A stretch of 64,000 bases of DNA from Desulfitobacterium_A nosdiversum. GTDB taxonomy: Bacteria > Bacillota > Desulfitobacteriia > Desulfitobacteriales > Desulfitobacteriaceae. The stretch covers positions 2,728,001 through 2,792,000 of the forward strand of contig NZ_CP172056.1 of the NCBI RefSeq assembly GCF_049860565.1. Reading direction: 5' to 3'. Positions 1-7,588 of this stretch are shown in pieces; position 1 is the first letter of the stretch, and the number at the start of each line of letters is the position of its first letter. A program made the translations under genes and the position numbers. The notes below the pieces were generated by a model that worked only from the letters and a program-made list of their open reading frames with translations, had not been told where the DNA came from and did no database searches.

Positions 1-1
1 T

Positions 2-2152
2 CTCCTTATTTTGATTTTTGCTATTGCTTTAGTCACAGGTATAATCGTTAGTCAATGGGTAGTCGTCGGGATAAGCCGCAACATCAAGTCTGTCTTAAGC
101 GTGATTAATGAAGCACAGAATCAGAAAAAAGGGCATTTATCTCGTATTAAAAATGTTTCGAAAGATGAAATTGGGCAAATCGCTTCAGCTTACAATCTAT
201 TAGTTGAGTCAATTGAACTGCATACGCAGCAAGAAGAACAATATAAAAAGACCTTACAACATCAAGCCTTACTGGAAACGAATGTAAGTAAGGTCGTAGC
301 CCTTTTCCAGGAAGTTCATGATTTAGCCTCATTGGCGGACCTTTTATTGCAAAAAGTGTGCCCTATTATTCATGCCCAATTCGGAGTTTTATACATAAGA
401 AAGGGAGAAAGCGGAGAAAACGGAGAAAACACTTCGGATCAATATTTTACACCGCTTGCTTCTTTTGCCTATCCCTTTGACTTTATTAAAGATAAGCATA
501 TTCATCTCGGAGAGGGCCTCATCGGTCAATGTGCTAAGGATCATCAAAAGATTTTTCTTAAAGATATACCTGATGAATATTACAAAATACACTCGGGTTT
601 AGGTGAAGCCCTTCCTCGTTACATTATTATTCTGCCCATTGAATTTGAGGGAGAGGTTACTTCTATTCTTGAGTTTTCTTGCTTTAGCGAATTAACCCCT
701 TTCGAAAATGATCTGCTTGAGCGGATTATTCGTGTCTTAGGAATTACACTGAATAGCATAGAAGGTCAGATGCGAGTAAAAAGCCTTCTTGTTCAATCCC
801 AAACTTTAACGGAAGAATTACAAGTTCATTCTGAGGAGCTTCAGCTTCAGCATGAAGAATTAAGAAGTACAAATGAACAGCTTGAAAAACAATATCGTGA
901 GTCCGAACAAAAAACAGAAGAATTAAAAAAAGTATCCCAATTTAAGTCTGAATTTTTGGCAAATATGTCGCATGAGTTAAGAACTCCGCTCAATAGCCTA
1001 TTGATCCTTGCCCAGACCTTCTCAGAAAATAAAGAAGGAAATTTGACTTCAAAACAAATTGAATATGCATTAACTATATATTCGGCAGGTAAGGATTTGC
1101 TTGATTTAATCAATGATATTTTGGACTTATCAAAAGTTGAGTCCGGTAAAATGAACATCCTTTTGAGTGAAGTTAATTTACAGGAGCTAACAAAAGGAAT
1201 TGAAGATCAGTTTTTCCCTCTTACTCGAGAAAAAGGACTATCCTTTAAAATCAATATTTCATCAGAAATACCAGATGCCATTGTAACGGACCAGAAACAT
1301 CTCCTTCAGATTATTAAGAACCTATTGGCGAATGCTATTAAATTTACGGAAAAAGGTCGGGTTCAACTTGATTTTTACAAACCCAGCATAGAAATCCTTC
1401 ATCGGGAAGGTTTTAAACAATCCTCGGTGCTTGCAATTTCTATTAAAGATACAGGAACAGGGATTGCCAAAGAAAAATTTGAGTTGATCTTTGAGGCTTT
1501 TCGGCAAGGTGATGGGACGATGAGCAGGAAATATGGCGGGACAGGCTTAGGGCTATCGATTAGCCGCGAACTTGCAAAATTATTGGGAGGAACGATTACG
1601 GTAGAAAGTGAAGAGAAAAAAGGAAGCACTTTTACCCTTTATTTACCGTATCAGGAGCTAAAATCAGAAACATTAGAGAATAACAAAATCACGGTTGATC
1701 AGACCCCAGCAATTTTAGAAGCCCCGGAAAAAAACGAGGATGCCTTGCCTTGTCCCGCTTCCCTGAAAGGCAAAACAATATTGATTGTTGATGATGATAT
1801 GCGCAATATCTTTGCTCTTACATCGCTCCTTGAAACACATCAAATGAATACCTTTTATGCTGAAAGCGGAAAAGAAGCAATTACTGTGCTCAATGTCCAT
1901 TCAAAGATTGATCTGGTTCTCATGGATATCATGATGCCTGATATGGATGGTTATGAAACAATGCGGAACATCCGTCACATGGAGGGTTACCAAACACTAC
2001 CGATTATTGCGGTTACGGCCAAGGTCATGAAAAATGACCGTCAAAAATGCCTTGAGGCCGGAGCTTCCGACTATATTCAAAAACCAGTTATTCCAGAGCA
2101 GCTTTTATCGCTGATGCGAGTATGGCTTTATAAGGGAGGAAAAGAAAATTAA
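2..2152 (+). CDS. Hybrid sensor histidine kinase (HAMP-GAF-HisKA-HATPase-REC), 5' truncated by window edge
   Basis: The frame is open from base 2, so the first visible start-like codon (TTG at 11) is probably internal and the sensor N-terminus lies outside the window. Counting from that TTG, residues 1-20 are a membrane segment. They are followed by a HAMP linker (about 20-75), a GAF domain (about 95-245), a coiled coil (about 250-310), and HisKA with the phospho-accepting His321 in SHELRTPLN. The ATPase domain has N box NLLANAIKFTEKG, G1 DTGTGIA and G2 GGTGLGLS. A C-terminal receiver domain starts near 589 with acidic pocket VDDD, phospho-accepting Asp639 and Lys in QKPV. Family knowledge: autophosphorylates and passes phosphate to its own receiver. 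It heads a cluster with cheR and a second kinase. The signal sensed is unknown. Confidence 0.93.
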   Translation, partial: LLILIFAIALVTGIIVSQWVVVGISRNIKSVLSVINEAQNQKKGHLSRIKNVSKDEIGQIASAYNLLVESIELHTQQEEQYKKTLQHQALLETNVSKVVALFQEVHDLASLADLLLQKVCPIIHAQFGVLYIRKGESGENGENTSDQYFTPLASFAYPFDFIKDKHIHLGEGLIGQCAKDHQKIFLKDIPDEYYKIHSGLGEALPRYIIILPIEFEGEVTSILEFSCFSELTPFENDLLERIIRVLGITLNSIEGQMRVKSLLVQSQTLTEELQVHSEELQLQHEELRSTNEQLEKQYRESEQKTEELKKVSQFKSEFLANMSHELRTPLNSLLILAQTFSENKEGNLTSKQIEYALTIYSAGKDLLDLINDILDLSKVESGKMNILLSEVNLQELTKGIEDQFFPLTREKGLSFKINISSEIPDAIVTDQKHLLQIIKNLLANAIKFTEKGRVQLDFYKPSIEILHREGFKQSSVLAISIKDTGTGIAKEKFELIFEAFRQGDGTMSRKYGGTGLGLSISRELAKLLGGTITVESEEKKGSTFTLYLPYQELKSETLENNKITVDQTPAILEAPEKNEDALPCPASLKGKTILIVDDDMRNIFALTSLLETHQMNTFYAESGKEAITVLNVHSKIDLVLMDIMMPDMDGYETMRNIRHMEGYQTLPIIAVTAKVMKNDRQKCLEAGASDYIQKPVIPEQLLSLMRVWLYKGGKEN

Positions 2153-2981
2153 TAAACACCCCGATGATGAGCTGGAGACTATTGAGATTCAATTATTATT
2201 TGAGGGGATTTATCGTTATTACGGTTTTGATTTCCGCAATTACACTCTCCCTTATTTGCAGCGCAGGGTAAGGCATAGATTGCAAACTGAACAACTGCCT
2301 AATATCTCAAGATTGTTAGAAAAGGCTCTATATGATTCTAATTTAATGGAACGTTTTTTTAAAGATTTAACAATCAATGTTACGGAAATGTTTCGTGATC
2401 CCTCATTTTTTTTATCGTTAAGACTTAATGTTCTTCCCGAACTTAAGAAAATGGACCGGGTTCGTATATGGCAAGCGGGCTGTTCTACGGGTGAGGAATC
2501 CTTTTCTTTAGCTATTTTGCTTGAAGAAGAAGGAATATTGCAAAAGACAAAAATTTATGCGACCGATTTAAGTGAGACTTCTCTTAATATAGCTCAAAAA
2601 GGTTCCTTTCCTATTGCTCCTATGCAGCAGTATACGCGTAATTATCTTCATGCCGGAGGAAAACAGGCATTTTCACAATACTACAAGGTAAGCGGCGATC
2701 GAGTGCAATTTCTGCCCTCACTTGCAGACCATATAATTTTTGCCCAACATGATTTAGTAACAGACCAGTCGTTTAATGAATTTGATCTAATTCTTTGCCG
2801 GAATGTCCTCATCTATTTTAATAAACTCCTCCAAAAAAAAGTTCACAGTCTTTTTTATGAAAGTTTAAGGCCATCGGGATTCTTAGCTTTAGGAAGTAAA
2901 GAGGGGCTTTCTTTTTCAGCTCGGGCCCATTATTATGAACCCGTAGATATTAAAAATAAGATATACCAAAAGATTCTATAA
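2148..2981 (+). CDS. cheR: CheR-type protein-glutamate methyltransferase, probable ATT start
   Basis: SAM-dependent methyltransferase of the CheR family, which methylates glutamates of chemoreceptor-like proteins. Visible motifs are the SAM site WQAGCSTGEE, the acidic YATDLSE loop and LILCRNVLIYF. The first in-frame canonical start is TTG 2256, but that would remove the conserved N-terminal helical domain (ETIEIQLLFEGIYRYYGFDF) and has no ribosome site. Upstream the frame is open back to a stop at 2112 with no ATG, GTG or TTG. GGGAGG at 2134-2139 lies 8 nt before ATT 2148, and this ATT overlaps the TAA of the preceding kinase, suggesting translational coupling. Starting there gives 277 aa, a normal length. 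No cheB is adjacent, so the enzyme may serve signalling other than classical chemotaxis. Confidence 0.85.
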   Translation: MNKHPDDELETIEIQLLFEGIYRYYGFDFRNYTLPYLQRRVRHRLQTEQLPNISRLLEKALYDSNLMERFFKDLTINVTEMFRDPSFFLSLRLNVLPELKKMDRVRIWQAGCSTGEESFSLAILLEEEGILQKTKIYATDLSETSLNIAQKGSFPIAPMQQYTRNYLHAGGKQAFSQYYKVSGDRVQFLPSLADHIIFAQHDLVTDQSFNEFDLILCRNVLIYFNKLLQKKVHSLFYESLRPSGFLALGSKEGLSFSARAHYYEPVDIKNKIYQKIL

Positions 2982-3000
2982 AAGAGGCAGGCTATTAGCA

Positions 3001-4929
3001 ATGAGTATACGACAAGAAGAAAAAGTCCACATCAATATTTTATTAGTGGATGATCATCCGGAAAATCTCCTTGCTTTAGAGGCAGTTCTTAGCTCTCCAG
3101 AGTACCAGGTTATTAAGGCAAATTCAGGACAAGAAGCCTTAAAATGGGTCTTGAATGAGGAATTTGCCGTTATTTTAATGGATGTACAAATGCCGGGTTT
3201 GGATGGATTCGAGACTGCAAGATTGATCAAACAGAGGAATAAGTCGAAAGAAATTCCCATTATTTTTATTACCGCACTGAGTCAGGCTTCAGAACACGTT
3301 CAAAAAGGATATGCAGCAGGCGGAATGGATTACATCTTCAAGCCTTTTGAGCCATCCGTTTTGCTAAAAAAAGTAGAGGGTTTTGTCAGGATATATAAGA
3401 CCTTTGCAGAGGCAAAGAGGCAAAGCCTTCTTCTCAAACAGCGGACATCAGAACTGGAAGAGGCAACTTTAGCTTTAAGAAAAGCGGAGGCCTTAGCTCG
3501 GGCAATAAATGATGTATCTATAGATACTGTATTAGTTATTAATTCCGAAGGCTTGATCGTAAAAGTTAACTCTGCGGCCAAATCGATGTTTGGTTACTGT
3601 CCGGAGAATATTGTAAGCAAACCCGCATCAAAGCTTCTTCCTGATCTAGATCAAGTTCTTAACAACAATAATAAAAAGTTAATACGGACCTCCGCGATGA
3701 AAATGGACGGGAACGTGTTTCCTGCGGAAGTTTCTATAGGTCAGGCTATAGTTGATGATCAACATTTGGTCGTTTGCTCGATTCGGGATATTACGGAACG
3801 TGAAGAGATAGAACAGGCTCGAGAAAAACAATTTGAACTTCTCGAAAAACTTGTGCAGGAACGGACCATGGAAATAAGTGAAGTCAATAAAAAGCTTCGT
3901 TCATCTGAACAGCTTTTTTATAAGACCTTTCAATTGAGCCCTAATATTATGGTTATCCGCTCACTTCGAGATGGGCGATTCATTGATGTAAATGAGAGCT
4001 GGGTCAGAGTAACAGGCTTTCGGCTTGAAGATGTGAATGCGCTTAATTTAGGATTTAGGAATTTTAAAGGAGTTTCTTTGGGTGATCAATCGCTGACAGC
4101 CTTTAATGCCGGAAAATCCCTGCGTAATCTCCGTATGACATTTATCGCTAAATCCGGAAAGCCCCGTGAGGGGCTCTTGTCCACTGAAATATTGGATTTA
4201 AAAGGGGAAAAGTGTCTACTCTCAGTCATCACAGATGTTACAGAACAACTGCGTTTTGAAAAGGAAATGGCACGTTTAGGACGTCTTGATTTGATTGGTG
4301 AGATGGCGGCCGGAATTGCTCATGAAATCCGAAACCCGATGACAACGGTCCGGGGATTTTTGCAAATGATGAGCACACGTCCGGAATTTCAGGAGAACCG
4401 AGAATTTTTTGATTTAATGATTAGTGAGCTTGATCGGGCAAATTCAATTATCACTGAATTTCTTTCTCTTTCTAAAGATCAAGTCCTACAATTAAAAAAG
4501 GATAACCTCAATACTTTATTGGAAACCCTTTTTCCCTTATTCCAAGCCGATGCATTTAATCGTAAAAATGATGTTCGACTTGAGCTTGAACAAATTCCTG
4601 ATCTGGTTTTTGATCAACGCGAGGTCCGTCAAATGATTCTAAATCTTGTTAGAAATGGATTTGAAGCAATGCCGCATGGAGGTACGCTTACATTGAGGAC
4701 AATAAATAAGAAAAGGGAAGTTATCTTGGAGATTCAAGACCAGGGGAAGGGTATTGAACCCTTTATTCTTGAAAAATTGGGTGATCCTTTTTTTACTACG
4801 AAAGAGAATGGAACGGGTCTGGGATTGTCTGTTTGTTACAGAATCGCAGAAAAGCATAATGGTCGGATTTCCGTTAAAACTTCCTCACTGGGTACAACGT
4901 TTTCAATCCACTTTCCTCTGACTCTTTAA
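3001..4929 (+). CDS. Receiver-PAS-PAS sensor histidine kinase
   Basis: A soluble-looking 642-aa kinase with no obvious membrane segment. An N-terminal receiver domain (1-125) carries VDDH and phospho-accepting Asp61 (LMDVQMPG) with Lys in FKPF. A coiled linker follows, then PAS domains at about 165-265 and 300-415 separated by a coiled coil. HisKA has His441 in AHEIRNPMTTVRGFL, and the ATPase domain ends with GTGLGLSV. The HEIRNPMTTVRGFLQ box resembles that of sporulation-type orphan kinases of Firmicutes (family knowledge). It follows cheR by 19 nt, so all three genes are probably one operon in which the upstream hybrid kinase could feed phosphate to this receiver. That relay is inference. 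Confidence 0.92.
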   Translation: MSIRQEEKVHINILLVDDHPENLLALEAVLSSPEYQVIKANSGQEALKWVLNEEFAVILMDVQMPGLDGFETARLIKQRNKSKEIPIIFITALSQASEHVQKGYAAGGMDYIFKPFEPSVLLKKVEGFVRIYKTFAEAKRQSLLLKQRTSELEEATLALRKAEALARAINDVSIDTVLVINSEGLIVKVNSAAKSMFGYCPENIVSKPASKLLPDLDQVLNNNNKKLIRTSAMKMDGNVFPAEVSIGQAIVDDQHLVVCSIRDITEREEIEQAREKQFELLEKLVQERTMEISEVNKKLRSSEQLFYKTFQLSPNIMVIRSLRDGRFIDVNESWVRVTGFRLEDVNALNLGFRNFKGVSLGDQSLTAFNAGKSLRNLRMTFIAKSGKPREGLLSTEILDLKGEKCLLSVITDVTEQLRFEKEMARLGRLDLIGEMAAGIAHEIRNPMTTVRGFLQMMSTRPEFQENREFFDLMISELDRANSIITEFLSLSKDQVLQLKKDNLNTLLETLFPLFQADAFNRKNDVRLELEQIPDLVFDQREVRQMILNLVRNGFEAMPHGGTLTLRTINKKREVILEIQDQGKGIEPFILEKLGDPFFTTKENGTGLGLSVCYRIAEKHNGRISVKTSSLGTTFSIHFPLTL

Positions 4930-5050
4930 ATAGGGTGGCAGCACTTTACAAATAATTCTACAAGGAATTTAGAGTTTTTCGTCGAAGTAAATCCTAAATA
5001 AAGGCTTCTACATAGTATTTGCACGAAACCTTAGAAGTGGAGTTGCTTAA

Positions 5051-6205
5051 ATGAAAAAAATAATTACAACTTTATTATGCATTGGGTTATTCGGAACGAC
5101 TCTAAATGTTCAAACTGTTCGAGCCGGCGACCTGCAAGATCAGCTACAACAATATCAATCTCAATATAATCAGCTTAATTCTCAATTATCAGGTCAGAAG
5201 CAGCAGGTTTCTGCTGCAACTTCTCAAGCTGTGGCACTTCAGCAATCGATTCAAACGCTGAATGCAAGTATATCGGCTTATCAAAAAGAGTTGGATTCAG
5301 AAAAGAAAAATTTAAAAACACTTGAGGATAAGCAGAAATCGCTGGAGGCGGAGCGTAAAAAACATATAGAGGCTTTAGGCCAATATATGCGCAGCAGCTA
5401 TGAAGAAGGGGTTCCCAGTTATTTGCAAGTTCTTTTTCAAGCAACAAACCTGAATGATTTTTTAGTACGCTTAGAGGAAGTATCTGCTATTGTCAATACA
5501 TATGGTAAATTGCAGCAGAATCTTTCGCAGATTAACAGTGAATTATCAGCTCAGCAAAATGAAATTAAACAAAAGAGTGAATCGCTCCAGAATATAGTTC
5601 AAGCTAAAACACAAAGTCAGCAAAGTGTTCAGACGGCTTTGAGCAAACAACAAACACTTGTTTCACAATTAAGTGCTCAAGAAAAATCTACATATAAAGC
5701 TTCTCTTAACGCAAAATCTAATGTTGATCGTGTACAGCAATTGATTCAACAACAGGAACTCGAAGCGCGGTTAGCGGCCCAGTCTCCAATTGCCGACCAA
5801 GGTTCGGGGGCAGCAACAAGCGCACCTGTTACAGTTTCAGGCGGTGCGCAGTCCGTTCTCAGTTATGCCGCTCAATTTTTGGGTACACCTTATGTATGGG
5901 GTGGGACAAGCCCTAGTGGTTTCGATTGTTCCGGCTTTACTCAATATGTTTTTCGTCATGCAGGCATCAACCTTTCACGAACTTCTCAGTCTCAATTTAA
6001 TCAGGGAGCAGCAGTTTCTCGTGCTAATTTAAAACCTGGAGATTTGGTATTTTTTACAACCTATGGATCTGGAGCAACTCATGTTGGCATTTATGCAGGA
6101 AATAGTACGATGATCGATTCCTCGAACGGCGGGGTCGTTTATGAAAATATGAACAATTCTTATTGGGCACCGCGTTATTTAGGAGCTCGTCGATTAATTA
6201 ACTGA
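5051..6205 (+). CDS. Secreted NlpC/P60 peptidoglycan endopeptidase with coiled coil
   Basis: 384 aa. A signal peptide (1-26, cleavage after VRA) is followed by a long Gln/Ser-rich coiled coil (about 30-235), a short Ala/Ser/Pro linker, and a C-terminal NlpC/P60 cysteine peptidase domain (265-384). The catalytic Cys293 is in FDCSGF and the His344 in THVGIY; the PYVWGG motif is intact. Family members cleave gamma-D-glutamyl bonds in wall peptides, and coiled-coil versions act in cell separation or elongation under FtsEX-type control. It is monocistronic by context, with 121 bp of upstream non-coding DNA and weak promoter-like sequence. The exact cleavage site cannot be read from sequence. Confidence 0.93.
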   Translation: MKKIITTLLCIGLFGTTLNVQTVRAGDLQDQLQQYQSQYNQLNSQLSGQKQQVSAATSQAVALQQSIQTLNASISAYQKELDSEKKNLKTLEDKQKSLEAERKKHIEALGQYMRSSYEEGVPSYLQVLFQATNLNDFLVRLEEVSAIVNTYGKLQQNLSQINSELSAQQNEIKQKSESLQNIVQAKTQSQQSVQTALSKQQTLVSQLSAQEKSTYKASLNAKSNVDRVQQLIQQQELEARLAAQSPIADQGSGAATSAPVTVSGGAQSVLSYAAQFLGTPYVWGGTSPSGFDCSGFTQYVFRHAGINLSRTSQSQFNQGAAVSRANLKPGDLVFFTTYGSGATHVGIYAGNSTMIDSSNGGVVYENMNNSYWAPRYLGARRLIN

Positions 6206-6319
6206 ACGACAGTATTTACCATATAGTGGAATAAAAAGACATGATTTTTCAAGGATTTTTAATCTCGAATGGTGAATTCTTCATCCCAGAGTTAAAACTA
6301 TATAATGGGGTGTGATGGG

Positions 6320-7231
6320 ATGTTTCAGAAGAACACAAAGGAAATCCTTGAGACAAATCGTCAGATTATCATTTTACGAGACAAATATAAACGATTAAGG
6401 AATCCTTTCGAAGCGATTCAGTTATTACAACAAACGCTTGAGCTTGTCCGCCATTTGGACAAGCATCAGCGTGAAGAATTGATTTTAAATTTAAGGCAGA
6501 TAGCAACAGATCTTCAGTTTCGGCATTATCGTGCACGGTGCCAGTTTACGCTGATTCCGCCGAATGACGCTTTGACTTTTTGGATTTGCAATAGTTTAGG
6601 ACAGTGCCCGGAAGTTTTACGTTTTGCATATTTTGAAGAGGAAATTCGTGAGTTAATCAAAATATTAGCAACAGTTGTTTCCGAGAGAAGTCTAAGCTAT
6701 CTTCCTCAGAAAGAAGTAACTACTGCGTTAGAACTGCTTAAAGCAAAATATCCTCAATTTCTAATCAATTTAACGCGAGAACCGATCTTAATTCCAATCT
6801 TAAATTTTAGGGTGTTTGGGGCATCCCAGATGAGCTGGCCGCAACACCATTGTGTCGCTCTTTTTGCTCCTAATAGCGGAGAAGAGGATTATCTGCTTCC
6901 AATCATTCTCCATGCTTTTACTCAAATTATTCATTATAATTTAACGGGAGATCTCTCGATTTTGCCGCTGGGTTTTGAGCATTTAATGAAGAAGCTTTCT
7001 GTAGATCTTACAGGAACTCCGCTCAAAGATGCAGAGTCGTTTGCTGAAATAGTAACTGCTTCACTTTTTTATAATACAGAATATATGCCCCTTGCTGCCT
7101 ATATGGAATTGGGGCAGAATGATCATGCAGAAATTCAGCAATACTTAAGTTGGTTACAGGATATGTACTCTGGTGTAGGTGATAACATAAAGAAGATGAT
7201 GGCAGAGCATCAACGAGCGCTTCGTGCGTAG
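6320..7231 (+). CDS. Conserved-looking protein of unknown function (303 aa)
   Basis: I do not recognise the family. It has no signal peptide or membrane helix. The N-terminal third is helical and charged. The central part, LLPIILHAFTQIIHYNLTGD, has an H-x6-H spacing in a hydrophobic helix, reminiscent of a decayed HExxH metallopeptidase helix, with EHLMKK further on; this is speculation. An ATG at 6305 is also in frame, but 6320 is preferred because GGGGTG lies 7 nt before it while 6305 has no ribosome site. The hexamer TATAAT sits at 6301-6306, so a promoter this close would give an almost leaderless mRNA; no convincing -35 is seen. A strong terminator follows at 7304. Confidence 0.72.
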   Translation: MFQKNTKEILETNRQIIILRDKYKRLRNPFEAIQLLQQTLELVRHLDKHQREELILNLRQIATDLQFRHYRARCQFTLIPPNDALTFWICNSLGQCPEVLRFAYFEEEIRELIKILATVVSERSLSYLPQKEVTTALELLKAKYPQFLINLTREPILIPILNFRVFGASQMSWPQHHCVALFAPNSGEEDYLLPIILHAFTQIIHYNLTGDLSILPLGFEHLMKKLSVDLTGTPLKDAESFAEIVTASLFYNTEYMPLAAYMELGQNDHAEIQQYLSWLQDMYSGVGDNIKKMMAEHQRALRA

Positions 7232-7303
7232 TATTTTTAATCTATAAATAGCCCTTATGATTAACCGATAGTTAGATAACGCCCATGCTGGGCGTACTAT
7301 GAT

Positions 7304-7337
7304 AAAGCAGCTGCGATGTAAGTCGCAGCTGCTTTTT
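7304..7337 (+). terminator. Rho-independent terminator
   Basis: A 13-bp perfect inverted repeat (AAAGCAGCTGCGA / TCGCAGCTGCTTT, loop TGTAAG) runs straight into five T. It ends the unit of the unknown protein and insulates the glycogen operon. The rest of the 7232-7588 gap holds the glgP promoter and leader and nothing else I can identify. Confidence 0.9.
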
Positions 7338-7442
7338 ATGGATTTAAAGGCTCTTGCAGCAGATTAAGGTATTATTCTACATAAGTTGTCATTTATTAGC
7401 GCCTAAATCTGTTTATTTTTCATATCGGGAAAAAACCTCAAA

Positions 7443-7451
7443 TGTTATAAT
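7443..7451 (+). promoter_or_regulatory. Extended -10 promoter for the glg operon
   Basis: TGTTATAAT fits a TGn-extended -10 for sigma-A. No good -35 is visible, which extended -10 promoters tolerate. Initiation near 7458 would give a leader of about 130 nt before glgP. Confidence 0.5.
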
Positions 7452-7588
7452 GGGATAAAATACCAAATGGATAATTCTCAATTACTGCCCCCCTTTACTG
7501 TCATATTAGCATTACTCATTCATAGATATGATAGTACGTAAATTTCAACGAAGGAGTATGCCTTCATATAAAGTTAGGGGGAAACCGC

